DNA of 64,000 nucleotides, from contig NZ_JAHLMU010000001.1 of NCBI RefSeq assembly GCF_018919485.1, forward strand, positions 2,827,351 through 2,891,350, read 5' to 3'. The stretch is from Psychrobacter sp. TAE2020 (GTDB lineage: Bacteria; Pseudomonadota; Gammaproteobacteria; Pseudomonadales; Moraxellaceae). The position numbers and the translations under genes are program-made. This document shows positions 16,215 to 25,761 of the stretch, one piece after another. Within the stretch, counting starts at the first letter, position 1, and each line of letters starts with the position of its first letter. The notes beneath the pieces were generated by a model that worked only from the letters and a program-made list of their open reading frames with translations, made no database searches and was not told where the DNA came from.

Positions 16215-18563
16215 ATGCGCAAAATTCCTATCTACTCTCATCCTGCCGCTGGTTGGCCTGCGCTGATTGCCTCTACTCATAAACTCATGGACTATAAAGC
16301 CTTGACCCGTGGTGGCTTGAGTGTTTTTAGTAGCAACCAGCCTAACGGTGGTTTTGACTGTCCGGGCTGTGCTTGGCCAGATCATAAATCGCATAAAACC
16401 TTAGATGTCTGTGAGAATGGAATCAAAGTGCTTGCTAGTGAGACCATGTCCACCAAGGCCGATGCTAAGTTTTTTGCGCAGCATACGGTGACTGAACTAC
16501 AAGGCTGGAACGGTTACGAGCTTGAGCATAGTGGGCGTTTATCAGAGCCTATGGCTTATGATGCAGCGCAAGATCGTTATGTACCAATTGCTTGGGCGGA
16601 TGCTTACGCACGTATTGCTGAGCAATTGAAACAGCTTGATTCCCCGGATGAGGCCTTATTTTATACCTCAGGTCGAGTAACCAATGAGCCGGCTTTTTTA
16701 TATCAACTATTTGTGCGCTGTTTTGGCACTAATAATTTACCTGACTGTTCTAATATGTGTCACGAGCCGACTTCAGTAATGCTTAGTCGGCAGTTGGGCA
16801 TCGGTAAAGCTACGGTTAAGTTAGAGGATTTTCAACAAGCTAAGTTGATCATGATGTTTGGACAAAATCCAGCGACCAACCATCCCCGTATGTTAGAGAT
16901 GTTGGCGCATGCCCATAAGCAAGGTTGCAAAATCATTTCTATTAATCCTATGCGCGAGCAGGGACTAGCAGCATTTAGAAATCCGCAAAAGCCAACTCAC
17001 ATGGCTGCTGGTCAAAGCGACGCTATGGTAGATAATGTCATTCAAATCCAAATTGGTGGCGATGCGGCATTATTGACTGGTATGGCAAAATGGCTCACTA
17101 AAAATAATAAGATCGATACCGATTTTATTAAACAGCATACTTCTGGTTTTGAGGCACTAGATCAGTGGCTACGTCAGCAGTCTTGGGCAGATGTGGAGCG
17201 TGGCTCTGGTATTAGTAAAGATGAGATCATCAGTGTTGCACGTCTAGTTGCCGAGAGCCCACAAACTATTTGTACTTGGGGTATGGGTATTACTCAGCAT
17301 GTGCAGGGCGATGACAATGTAGCGATGATTACCAATTTATTGCTATTGATGGGCATGATCGGTATTGATGGGGCTGGCGCGTCCCCTGTACGTGGGCATT
17401 CCAATGTACAGGGCGATCGCACTATGGGCGTTCATGAGCGTCCTAATCAGAGCTTGCTTGATAGTTTAGAGCGTGTTTTTAAGCGTCCTATGCCGCAAGA
17501 AGATGGCCATGATGTCGTCTCTGGTGCTAAAGCTTTAATAAGCGGGAAAATTAAAGCTTTTGTGAGTATGGGGGGTAACTATGCGGTAGCTGCTCCTGAT
17601 ATGAGTGCGATTCAACAAGCCTTGCGTCAGACCCAGCTTAATGTTTTTGTTGCCACTAAGCTCAATGGCACTATGCTATATCCGGGTACTAATAACCTGA
17701 TTTTACCTTGTATCAGCCGTACTGAGATTATCTTAACGGGTCAAGGTAAGCAGTTTGCGACGACTGAGGACTCCATGTGTCAGATATCACGATCGCAAGG
17801 CAATCTTAAACCGATCAGTGACAGCATAAAATCTGAAGTACAAATAATTGCAGATATGGCGATCCAAGTACTTGGTGCTGAGTCGGCTATTCCTTGGCAA
17901 GCTATGGGCGAGGATTTTGATATCATTCGTGATTATATTGCTGAAGCTATTGACGGTTTCGAGAACTTTAATGAGCGCATCAGAGAGACTGAGCGTGGGT
18001 TTTATTTGTATCATCCAGCACGTCATCGGGTTTGGACTACTGACAGCGGCAAAGCGCAATTTGAAGTACCAAAGTATCCGGTTACTTATGTAGCAGCGCA
18101 GATGGCGCAGGCAACTACCCAGCTGCAATCGAGTACCGATAATAATAGCAATGTTGTTAGCACTACTAGCACTGCTGCTGAACAAAAAGTATGGCAATTA
18201 ACTAGTGTGCGTAGTCATGATCAGTTTAATACTATGATTTTTGGTTATCAAGATCGCTACCGTCAGACCGATCGCCGTGATGTGTTGTTTATGCATCCTG
18301 ATGAGATAGCACGCTTAGGCTGGCAAAAGGGGGATAGCGTTATGGTCATGCGTCAAGACAGTAACAATCAGCCACGTACTTTAGGACCGCTGATAATCAC
18401 TGAGATGGACATTGCTGCCAATGCGGTGGCTACTTATTATCCTGAGTGTAATGACTTATTTGACTTAGATACTCATGCGCCAGACTCGCATATACCTGCC
18501 TATAAGTCATCAACCGTTGTTTTGGAACGGATTAGCGACAGTACCTTGACAGCTTCTGCTTAG
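16215..18563 (+). CDS. FdhF/YdeP-type molybdopterin oxidoreductase
   Basis: A 782-residue catalytic subunit of the DMSO-reductase superfamily, in the YdeP/FdhF-like branch. The N-terminal half has a C-P-G-C pair at 49-52 and the Moco-binding core has the D-C-S-N-M-C-H-E-P segment, whose second Cys may be the Mo ligand. Further core motifs are F-G-Q-N-P-A-T-N-H-P and the P-V-R-G-H-S-N-V-Q-G-D-R loop typical of this branch. A C-terminal dinucleotide-binding domain follows. The substrate is uncertain: formate is suggested by the neighbouring fdhD, while YdeP is linked to acid resistance. No signal peptide, so cytoplasmic. No partner subunit is adjacent. Confidence 0.85.
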   Translation: MRKIPIYSHPAAGWPALIASTHKLMDYKALTRGGLSVFSSNQPNGGFDCPGCAWPDHKSHKTLDVCENGIKVLASETMSTKADAKFFAQHTVTELQGWNGYELEHSGRLSEPMAYDAAQDRYVPIAWADAYARIAEQLKQLDSPDEALFYTSGRVTNEPAFLYQLFVRCFGTNNLPDCSNMCHEPTSVMLSRQLGIGKATVKLEDFQQAKLIMMFGQNPATNHPRMLEMLAHAHKQGCKIISINPMREQGLAAFRNPQKPTHMAAGQSDAMVDNVIQIQIGGDAALLTGMAKWLTKNNKIDTDFIKQHTSGFEALDQWLRQQSWADVERGSGISKDEIISVARLVAESPQTICTWGMGITQHVQGDDNVAMITNLLLLMGMIGIDGAGASPVRGHSNVQGDRTMGVHERPNQSLLDSLERVFKRPMPQEDGHDVVSGAKALISGKIKAFVSMGGNYAVAAPDMSAIQQALRQTQLNVFVATKLNGTMLYPGTNNLILPCISRTEIILTGQGKQFATTEDSMCQISRSQGNLKPISDSIKSEVQIIADMAIQVLGAESAIPWQAMGEDFDIIRDYIAEAIDGFENFNERIRETERGFYLYHPARHRVWTTDSGKAQFEVPKYPVTYVAAQMAQATTQLQSSTDNNSNVVSTTSTAAEQKVWQLTSVRSHDQFNTMIFGYQDRYRQTDRRDVLFMHPDEIARLGWQKGDSVMVMRQDSNNQPRTLGPLIITEMDIAANAVATYYPECNDLFDLDTHAPDSHIPAYKSSTVVLERISDSTLTASA

Positions 18564-18575
18564 ATATGTTTTAGC

Positions 18576-18638
18576 ATGAAAATGAATATTGTAGGCCTAG
18601 TTTCGATAAAATACTCAGCCTACAATATTTATTTTCAT
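18576..18638. terminator. Long inverted repeat after the molybdoenzyme gene
   Basis: Two 21-base arms (18576-18596 and 18618-18638) pair perfectly except for one G-T wobble, with a 21-base loop. It starts 13 bases after the stop codon and 50 bases before fdhD. There is no strong T tract on the plus strand, so it may act as an mRNA-stabilising hairpin or attenuator as well as a terminator. Confidence 0.6.
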
Positions 18639-18687
18639 AGCGCGTATGACTGTCAACTCTATTCATTACCATTAAAGATAGCGCTCA

Positions 18688-19740
18688 ATGATTAAAAATA
18701 ATTCTAACCTTGTCGTGCAAGCTATTTCTGAAACTCTCAACGCTTCTGCTACGCCACTCGCTCGTGAGCATTTAGCAGAGCAGCATCGTAGTTCTTCAAT
18801 CTTAGATAGTAATCAAAAGCAAGCCACCCAGTCTATTTCTACTGAACATCAAACTACTAGTTTAGCGGTAGAGGCAGCAGTGGCTATTGTTATCAATGGT
18901 ATTCACTATGCCGTACTGATGGCTAGTCCTAGCCAGCTGGAGTATTTGGCTATTGGGTTTCTGTTTAGCGAAGGGCTGATCGAGCATAGCTATGAGCTGT
19001 TGGATTGGGAAGTGACTCAATTGAATGATGCTGCCAGCTTTCAAACTTTTGCTACAGATAGTAGGGTTGACCAGCAGGACCAGCTTAATGCTATAGATGT
19101 GTCAGGGGTGCTTGCAGATAATCTACAACACTTATTAGATTACGATATTTATATAGTTGAGCTAGTACTTAACCAACGCCGTCATCAGCGTATCCAAGCG
19201 CAAAAGCGTATGCTGGCGGGACGTACTGGCTGTGGTATGTGTGGTATCACAGGACTTACGCAAGCTTTACCGGATTTAAGTCCGTATTCGCAGATTAATT
19301 CACAAAAAGCTGTAGTAAAGCGACCTAGTCTCGATCGTTTGTTAGCGATAAGAGCGCAAGTCGATGCGAGTCAACATACGCACCAATTGACGGGGGCAGT
19401 TCATGCAGCAGCCACCCTGCAAAAAGATCAGTTATATTTGTTTGAGGATGTAGGACGCCACAATGCACTTGATAAACTGATTGGTTGGCAACTGCGACAT
19501 AAGCACGAGGTCGATTGTGTCGTCATGACTTCACGATTGTCTATTGAGCTAGTACAAAAGTCTATCCGTATGCGTTTGCCTTGGCTGATAGGCATGTCTG
19601 CGCCTACTAGTACAGCGGTACGGGTTGCAGAGCGTTACGGGCTAGGGTTAGCTGGGTTTTTGCGAGACAATAGAGTGACTTACTATACAGGCTATGCTGT
19701 TGCTGGCGATGCTAGGACTACTATTAAATCTGCTGAATAA
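18688..19740 (+). CDS. fdhD: FdhD, formate dehydrogenase sulfurtransferase
   Basis: FdhD passes sulfur from the cysteine desulfurase to the molybdenum cofactor before it is inserted in formate dehydrogenase. The 350-residue protein has the G-C-G-M-C-G motif (Cys182 and Cys185), the A-I-G-F-L-F-S-E-G segment at about 89-96 and the E-D-V-G-R-H-N-A-L-D-K motif in the C-terminal half, all family hallmarks. The first 55 residues are a low-complexity extension not usual in the family. It is downstream of the formate-dehydrogenase-like gene and upstream of the molybdenum hydroxylase genes, consistent with maturation of the former. Confidence 0.93.
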   Translation: MIKNNSNLVVQAISETLNASATPLAREHLAEQHRSSSILDSNQKQATQSISTEHQTTSLAVEAAVAIVINGIHYAVLMASPSQLEYLAIGFLFSEGLIEHSYELLDWEVTQLNDAASFQTFATDSRVDQQDQLNAIDVSGVLADNLQHLLDYDIYIVELVLNQRRHQRIQAQKRMLAGRTGCGMCGITGLTQALPDLSPYSQINSQKAVVKRPSLDRLLAIRAQVDASQHTHQLTGAVHAAATLQKDQLYLFEDVGRHNALDKLIGWQLRHKHEVDCVVMTSRLSIELVQKSIRMRLPWLIGMSAPTSTAVRVAERYGLGLAGFLRDNRVTYYTGYAVAGDARTTIKSAE

Positions 19741-20000
19741 TATATTTCAAACCAAGACGTAGTTAAAAAACTACCCTGTAAGCAGTACAAAGCTGAAACA
19801 AAGTTTGCTTGTCGAATAAGTCATAATAAATTTCTTTTATTGCTGACTCCTCTAGTAATGATTAATTACCTCTAACCGTTATCTTAGTAGTTACAACTAG
19901 TAGCTACAACTATAATTAGTCATTGTGATGAGTAATAAGTGAATAAAAAATAAACTCAGCCTTGTAGATAGCCCTTACCACTTGCCAGCGAGAAGCCAGC

Positions 20001-20654
20001 ATGCTTACTTTAACGATTAACAAAATTGATTATCAATTTGATGATCTTGACCCTCGTACCACTTTACTCGATGTATGCCGTCAACATTTGCACATTACAG
20101 GACCCAAAAAAGGCTGTGATCACGGTCAATGCGGTGCTTGTACTATGCTTATTAATGGTCGGCGAGTGAATGCTTGCTTAACTTTAGCGGTGATGCATGA
20201 CGGCGACGAGATCACTACTATTGAAGGTATCGGCATGCCAGATTCGCTATCGGACTTGCAACAAGCCTTTAAAGATCATGATGCCTTTCAGTGTGGGTAT
20301 TGCACGCCTGGACAGATTTGTTCAGCAACAGCATTGATAGCAGAGATCAAAGCGCAGTGGCCCAGTTATGTGACTACTGATTTGAGTAATCCTGATGGCT
20401 TGTTACTACAAGAGATATCTGAACGTATGAGTGGCAATCTGTGTCGCTGCTCGGCTTATCCTAATATTATCAATGCCATTCATCAAGTGCTCTCAGAGCA
20501 ACTTGCAACACATGCCTCAACCACAAACAACCTCGCCAGCTCGAATAACGCAGCTACCGTAACTGGTATCTGGTCGCCGCCGCCTAGCCAAACTCAGCTC
20601 GGCAAGCAAGCAGCACCATCGATAAGCAGTAAGTCTAAAGGAGAGCGCTCATGA
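20001..20654 (+). CDS. Molybdenum hydroxylase, [2Fe-2S] subunit (xanthine dehydrogenase/PaoA family)
   Basis: The small electron-transfer subunit of a three-part molybdenum hydroxylase. Two clusters are visible: the ferredoxin type with Cys39, Cys44, Cys47 and Cys59, and the helical type with Cys98, Cys101, Cys148 and Cys150 (C-G-Y-C and C-R-C). The 217-residue protein carries a disordered Ser/Gln-rich tail after about 165. Unlike E. coli PaoA (YagT) there is no twin-arginine signal, so the enzyme should be cytoplasmic. It overlaps the FAD subunit by four bases. Because purine genes are in the window, xanthine is a candidate substrate, but the FAD subunit points to the aldehyde-oxidoreductase branch. 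Confidence 0.88.
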   Translation: MLTLTINKIDYQFDDLDPRTTLLDVCRQHLHITGPKKGCDHGQCGACTMLINGRRVNACLTLAVMHDGDEITTIEGIGMPDSLSDLQQAFKDHDAFQCGYCTPGQICSATALIAEIKAQWPSYVTTDLSNPDGLLLQEISERMSGNLCRCSAYPNIINAIHQVLSEQLATHASTTNNLASSNNAATVTGIWSPPPSQTQLGKQAAPSISSKSKGERS

Positions 20655-21643
20655 AACGTTTTGAATATATTCGCGCTCTTGAGCCGCAGCAAGCGGTTAT
20701 GTTTGCTACTCCTAAAGATGCTTCTTTTATTGCCGGTGGCACTAATCTACTCGATTTAATGAAGTTTGAGATTGAGACGCCACTTAAGCTGGTTGATATT
20801 AATCGCTTAGAGTTAGCAGAAGTTGAAGAAACAGCTGACGGCGGCCTACGTATCGGTACGCTAGTGACCAACAGTGACTTGGCGGCGCATCCAACAGTGA
20901 TCGCCAATTACCCAGTATTATCTAGAGCGATTTTAGCGGGAGCTACTGGACAGTTACGTAATAAAGCCACTACGGGTGGCAATCTCTTACAGCGCTCGCG
21001 TTGCTATTATTTTTATCAACCGGATAGTGCTTGTAACAAACGTGAGCCAGGGTCTGGCTGTCCAGCTATTAATGGTGAGAACCGTCTATTAGCGATTTTG
21101 GGTACTAGTGAGTCTTGTATCGCTCAGCATCCCTCGGATATGGCATTAGCTATGCGGTTATTAGATGCCCGCGTTGAAACTCTAAAGACTGATGGCAGTA
21201 CGCGACAAATTGCGCTAGCAGATTTTTACTGTTTACCAAAAGATACGCCAAATATCGAAACCGTATTAGAGACTGGCGAGCTAATTACTCATGTGACTTT
21301 GCCTGCTCCTATTAAAGGTATGCACACCTACGATAAAGTCCGTGACCGTGCCTCTTATGCCTTTGCCGTAGTTTCTTGCGCGGCGGTAGTAGAGGTTGAC
21401 GATAATAATAAATTAGCTACAGTACGTTTAGCCTTTGGTGGTATTGGTACTCAACCATGGCGTAATACAGCGGTTGAGGCACTATTAATTGGCAGCGATG
21501 GCAATACTGAGGTGATTAACCAAGCCGCAGATTTATTATTAAAAGAGGCTAAAGGTAGTGGCCAAAATGACTTTAAGATACCTTTGACTCGTCGTCTACT
21601 AAAACAAGTTATTCAACGCGCATTAGCGAATCAGGGAGCATAA
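20651..21643 (+). CDS. Molybdenum hydroxylase, FAD subunit with extra [4Fe-4S] site (PaoB/YagS-like)
   Basis: A 330-residue FAD-binding subunit of the CO-dehydrogenase/xanthine-dehydrogenase superfamily. The FAD loops A-G-G-T-N-L-L-D at 28-35 and T-G-G-N-L-L-Q at 108-114 are visible. An inserted segment with Cys118, Cys128, Cys137 and Cys156 resembles the additional [4Fe-4S] cluster of the YagS/PaoB branch, absent from classical xanthine dehydrogenases. It would pass electrons between the [2Fe-2S] subunit and the acceptor via FAD. Start overlaps the previous gene by four bases (ATGA). Confidence 0.88.
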   Translation: MKRFEYIRALEPQQAVMFATPKDASFIAGGTNLLDLMKFEIETPLKLVDINRLELAEVEETADGGLRIGTLVTNSDLAAHPTVIANYPVLSRAILAGATGQLRNKATTGGNLLQRSRCYYFYQPDSACNKREPGSGCPAINGENRLLAILGTSESCIAQHPSDMALAMRLLDARVETLKTDGSTRQIALADFYCLPKDTPNIETVLETGELITHVTLPAPIKGMHTYDKVRDRASYAFAVVSCAAVVEVDDNNKLATVRLAFGGIGTQPWRNTAVEALLIGSDGNTEVINQAADLLLKEAKGSGQNDFKIPLTRRLLKQVIQRALANQGA

Positions 21644-21645
21644 TC

Positions 21646-24099
21646 ATGGCACTATTTGCATCGGAACCGACCAAAAAGCTAATGATGAATGAGCCTACTG
21701 AAACACTGTTCGATCAAACGGCTAGCAAACTGGTTGGCAAACCTATTAATCGGGTAGAGGGTTCACTAAAGGTGAGTGGTCAAGCCACTTATAGTGCAGA
21801 ATTTTATTTAGAGAACCAAGCTTATGGGGTATTAGTTGGTGCCACTATCGCTAAAGGTAAAGTCGATAAAATAGACAGTAGCGCAGTTGAATCTATACCT
21901 GGAGTGATTAAAGTGGTCACTGACCCCAAGCATTTTTTGCGTAATGCTCAGCAGGGTGGAGCTACTAAATCACCGACTCAAGGCGCAACAGAGATTTTTT
22001 ATCATGGTCAACCTATTGCTGCGGTAATCGCTGAGACTTTTGAGGCGGCAACTGAAGGGGCCAAAGCGCTAAAGGTTACTTATAAAGATGAGACTGAGCA
22101 AGCGGCATTAGATTTTACTAAAGAGTTACCTAATACGCATGAAGTAGATGAAAAACAAGGTTCAGACAAAAACGCTGAGCAAGGCGATCCTGAACAAGGG
22201 TTGAGTGACTCAGCAGTGACTCTCGACCGTACTTATCAGACGCCGAGTCAAAACAGTTCTGCTATGGAGCCGCATGCGACTTTAGCGCACTGGGAAGGGG
22301 ACAAGCTGATTATGTACTCCTCTAACCAAATGCTAGCTTCTTGTAAAAAGCAAATCGCTGATGCGCTAGATTTGGACGCTGATAATGTACAACTGATCGC
22401 TCATTACGTTGGGGGTGGTTTTGGTAGTAAGCTTGGTATCTCACCTGAATCCATCGCTGCTGCTATTTCGGCCAAAGAGTTAGGTCGACCAGTACTGATT
22501 ACTATGACCCGCCCGCAAGTGATGGAAGCGACGATAAGACGCTCAAATACTCATCAACGTATAGCGATTGGCTGTAATGAAGACGGTATTATTAATACGC
22601 TTATTCACGATACGGTCTCTAGCAACTTACCGGGAGAAACCTTTTTTGAGCCTGCAGCACTATCTACTAAGTATCTATATCGCGGTGAAAATCGCCGAGT
22701 AGATTATCAAATGGTAGATATGAATCAAGTGCTATCGGGCTCGATGCGTGCCCCTGGCGAGGCGGTCGGACAGATAGCTTTAGAGTGTGCGATGGATGAA
22801 TTGGCGATCAAGCTAAATATTGATCCTATAGAGCTACGCCGCCGTAATGAACCTGAGCAAGATCCTACTCAACAGATTCCTTTTTCAACTCGCAGCCTTA
22901 TCGCTTGTATGGAACAAGGGGCGGAACAGTTTGGTTGGGATCATCGCCTAGCGCTTCCTGCCAGTCGTTTAGAAGGGGATTGGTGGCTAGGTATGGGTAT
23001 GGCTGCTGCTGCTCGTGGCAATAGTTTAGCACCCTCGCAGGCACGTGCCACTCTACAAGTAGATCGCTCTAAAGCGCTGGGGGTCAAAGCTATTATCGAG
23101 ACGGATATGACCGATATTGGCACAGGCTCTTACACGGTGTTTTCTCAAATTGCGGCCGACTTATTAGGCTTACCGATTGACCATATTGAAATGAAACTCG
23201 GAGATACCAGCTTGCCGCCAGCAGTGGGCTCCGGCGGTAGTATGGGAGCGGCCAGTTCGGGTAGTAGTATTTATCTGGCCTGTCAGCAGTTGCGTGAGAT
23301 GTTAGCAGAAAAAGTCGGTCTCTATGCCGATACCATTCAATTGGATAACGGCTATGTCAAACAAGCGGGCGAGCATGAGGCGACAATTACAGAAGCTACC
23401 ATTGAGGCAGGTAAAAATATCACTAGCAATGTTGTTCATAAAGCCACAGAGCTCGTTGCTAAGATAGCAGAAAGAACAGACATTCATTTGCCTAAGCCAA
23501 AACGCTCTACTGAGCCAGCTGATGGCAAAACAGACTATGACTTTAGTAATTTTCAGGGTTATCCGTTAGTTGATATCATTGCTGAGTACAACGAGCAGTT
23601 GATTAGTGCTAAAGGGGCAATCGCTCCTGGTAAGAATGAAAAAAGTTATCGTCAAGCATCATTTGGCGCTAATTTTGCGGAAGTAGCTGTGCATAGAGTT
23701 ACCGGTGAAATCAGAGTCAAACGTATGACTGGTGCTTTTGCAGCAGGGCGTATCCTCAATCATAAAACCGCTACTTCACAGTGTTATGGCGGTATGGTGT
23801 TCGGGATAGGTTCAGCGTTAATGGAGCAAGTCATCCATGATAAGCGTGATGGTCGTCTATGTAATCATGACTTAGCTGAGTATCATATTCCGGTCAATGC
23901 CGATGTCCCGCAGCTCGAGGTTATCTTAGTAGAAGAGGATGATGCTTATACTAATCCTATGCATATAAAAGGTATCGGTGAGACGGCTATTGCTGGTGCA
24001 GCCGCTGCTATTGCTAACGCTGTTTATAACGCAGTAGGGATAAGAGTTTATGATTTTCCAATCACTATGGACAAGCTGCTGGGTGAGCTGCCAGAGTAG
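21646..24099 (+). CDS. Molybdenum hydroxylase, molybdopterin-binding catalytic subunit
   Basis: An 817-residue large subunit carrying molybdopterin cytosine dinucleotide. The N-terminal hammerhead domain begins around residue 40 (G-S-L-K-V-S-G-Q-A-T-Y), the G-G-G-F-G-S-K motif that contacts the cofactor lies near 258, the S-M-R-A-P-G segment near 366, the second Gly-rich G-S-G-G-S-M-G-A near 528, and the catalytic glutamate is Glu779 in G-I-G-E-T-A. It belongs to the YagR/PaoC-like branch, whose members oxidise aldehydes; xanthine oxidation is suggested only by the purine genes elsewhere in the window. A GGGAG ribosome site precedes it and a terminator follows. Confidence 0.9.
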   Translation: MALFASEPTKKLMMNEPTETLFDQTASKLVGKPINRVEGSLKVSGQATYSAEFYLENQAYGVLVGATIAKGKVDKIDSSAVESIPGVIKVVTDPKHFLRNAQQGGATKSPTQGATEIFYHGQPIAAVIAETFEAATEGAKALKVTYKDETEQAALDFTKELPNTHEVDEKQGSDKNAEQGDPEQGLSDSAVTLDRTYQTPSQNSSAMEPHATLAHWEGDKLIMYSSNQMLASCKKQIADALDLDADNVQLIAHYVGGGFGSKLGISPESIAAAISAKELGRPVLITMTRPQVMEATIRRSNTHQRIAIGCNEDGIINTLIHDTVSSNLPGETFFEPAALSTKYLYRGENRRVDYQMVDMNQVLSGSMRAPGEAVGQIALECAMDELAIKLNIDPIELRRRNEPEQDPTQQIPFSTRSLIACMEQGAEQFGWDHRLALPASRLEGDWWLGMGMAAAARGNSLAPSQARATLQVDRSKALGVKAIIETDMTDIGTGSYTVFSQIAADLLGLPIDHIEMKLGDTSLPPAVGSGGSMGAASSGSSIYLACQQLREMLAEKVGLYADTIQLDNGYVKQAGEHEATITEATIEAGKNITSNVVHKATELVAKIAERTDIHLPKPKRSTEPADGKTDYDFSNFQGYPLVDIIAEYNEQLISAKGAIAPGKNEKSYRQASFGANFAEVAVHRVTGEIRVKRMTGAFAAGRILNHKTATSQCYGGMVFGIGSALMEQVIHDKRDGRLCNHDLAEYHIPVNADVPQLEVILVEEDDAYTNPMHIKGIGETAIAGAAAAIANAVYNAVGIRVYDFPITMDKLLGELPE

Positions 24100-24136
24100 T
24101 CGCTACCAGTAACAACAGCTAGTAGTGATTTTTATT

Positions 24137-24164
24137 AAAAAACCCGCTAATCAACGGGTTTTTT
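24137..24164 (+). terminator. Rho-independent terminator after the molybdenum hydroxylase operon
   Basis: AAAAAACCCG and CGGGTTTTTT form a ten-base stem with an eight-base loop and the second arm supplies the T tract, 38 bases after the stop codon. It separates the three structural genes from the following maturation genes and can work in both directions. Confidence 0.9.
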
Positions 24165-24297
24165 AAGCTTGTTATTATCGCCATTAGGCATAAGTTATGG
24201 CTTTTCAGCATGCCAGCTTTAATAGTGTATTGAACTATATTTTAAGATAGTTTGTGATGCTTAAGATATTTGAGATGCTTAAGATAAAAGGGAAATT

Positions 24298-25761
24298 ATG
24301 AATCAAGTCGCTGATATTCTTAACTTAGCTAACAGAGTACAACAGCAAAATGTTGAGGCGGTACTAGCTACGGTAGTCCGCACTGAAGGGTCAGCTTATC
24401 GGCATGCTGGGGCGATGATGCTTATTTGTGCTGATGGACGTTCGGTTGGGATGATCAGTGGGGGTTGTCTTGAGCCACATATTATCAAGCGTGCTTTTTG
24501 GCTAACTCGTAATGGTGCTAGTGTTCAGACCTATCAAACTGGCGATGAGGTTACTTATAGTGATGATACTGATACCGATACTGGCAGTCACATAGAGACC
24601 AATACAGCAGAGCTAACAGTTGCTAGTAATATTGGTAATAGGGCTATTAGTGATAGTGACAGCGATGCCTATAGTTATATTGACAGTGATGACGATGTCG
24701 ATGCGTTGTTGGATGGCGAGTTAAATTTTGGTTTAGGGTGTAATGGCCGAGTCCATGTGTTGTTTGAGCGCCTGAGTACTGCAATGTCGCTGTTAGATTC
24801 AATTCAGCAAGTGCGTAATAGCCAGCAACCTTTGACTATTGCCACTTTGATTAGCTGCGATAATTTGAAGTCGCATAGTCCCCAATTGCCAATCGGTATA
24901 CGCCTTGATATAGACGCCTATCGTGCTACAGGACAGATAGCGACTATCGATGGCCAGCATATTTTTTCTGAGGCTAGTGCTGCTGCTATAGGTTTTATTC
25001 ATAACGCACTAACCAAGCTGTCAGCGCATACTTTTAATAAAAAAGATGCTGACTACATGGTGGTAGACAGTGATATAAAAAGTGATGTAGATCACGTACT
25101 ACTAGACAATGACAGTCAATGCTATGTAGCGCAGTCGGCATGGTTGATACAGCAGATTCGTCCACAGATTCGATTGTTAATTTGCGGTGCTGGTAATGAT
25201 GTGATGCCGTTAGTGACAATGGCTAAGCTACAGGACTGGCAGGTAACAGTAATAGATAGCCGCGCGCAATATGCTACTAAAGCTCGTTTTCCACAAGCAG
25301 ACAAGGTGTTATGTTTACCAGTACACGACCATGAAACTTTAACTCAGCTTAGTGCCGGTGCGGTAGTTGCAGTGATGTCACATAGCTTAACCCAAGACCG
25401 TGCTCGCCTAGCTATACTATTGACCCAGCCTAACTTCAGTTATGTTGGACAATTAGGCCCATGCTATCGTACTGAGCGTCTCATCAAAGAGATTAGGGCT
25501 AGCCTTAATAAGGCGGATGACTTTACTAAGATCGCTACCTTAACTGACGCTGTTGCAAAGTTGCATTATCCTATTGGCTATAAGCTAGGCGGTGATGGTC
25601 CAGAAGCCTTAGCACTGAGTATCATGGCGCAAATAAGTTCGGTAATTCATCAGCAAGCACAGCCAGTGATAGACAACCAATTTGAGTTGTCAGTGATAGA
25701 CTCAGAGTTGTCCTCACATACGCAGCGATTATCAGTTGAACAGCGTTATGCGTATGACTAG
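24298..25761 (+). CDS. XdhC/CoxI-family molybdoenzyme maturation chaperone (PaoD-like)
   Basis: XdhC-type chaperones bind the cytosine-dinucleotide form of Moco, help its sulfuration and insert it into xanthine dehydrogenase or aldehyde oxidoreductase. The N-terminal XdhC_CoxI domain shows T-E-G-S-A-Y-R-H-A-G-A and I-S-G-G-C-L-E-P (Cys57), then G-L-G-C-N-G at 145-150. The C-terminal domain has a Rossmann motif (L-I-C-G-A-G-N-D-V) and ends in a P-I-G-Y-K-L-G-G-D-G-P-E-A motif. An Asp/Ser/Thr-rich insert of about 55 residues (86-140) interrupts the first domain. It overlaps mocA and is presumably dedicated to the hydroxylase just upstream. Confidence 0.88.
   Translation: MNQVADILNLANRVQQQNVEAVLATVVRTEGSAYRHAGAMMLICADGRSVGMISGGCLEPHIIKRAFWLTRNGASVQTYQTGDEVTYSDDTDTDTGSHIETNTAELTVASNIGNRAISDSDSDAYSYIDSDDDVDALLDGELNFGLGCNGRVHVLFERLSTAMSLLDSIQQVRNSQQPLTIATLISCDNLKSHSPQLPIGIRLDIDAYRATGQIATIDGQHIFSEASAAAIGFIHNALTKLSAHTFNKKDADYMVVDSDIKSDVDHVLLDNDSQCYVAQSAWLIQQIRPQIRLLICGAGNDVMPLVTMAKLQDWQVTVIDSRAQYATKARFPQADKVLCLPVHDHETLTQLSAGAVVAVMSHSLTQDRARLAILLTQPNFSYVGQLGPCYRTERLIKEIRASLNKADDFTKIATLTDAVAKLHYPIGYKLGGDGPEALALSIMAQISSVIHQQAQPVIDNQFELSVIDSELSSHTQRLSVEQRYAYD

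Noticed and set aside
19741..20000. RutR-type operator upstream of the molybdenum hydroxylase genes
   Set aside because: No TGACC-N4-GGTCA-like palindrome is present; only short TAGTAGTTACAAC-like direct repeats that have no clear meaning.
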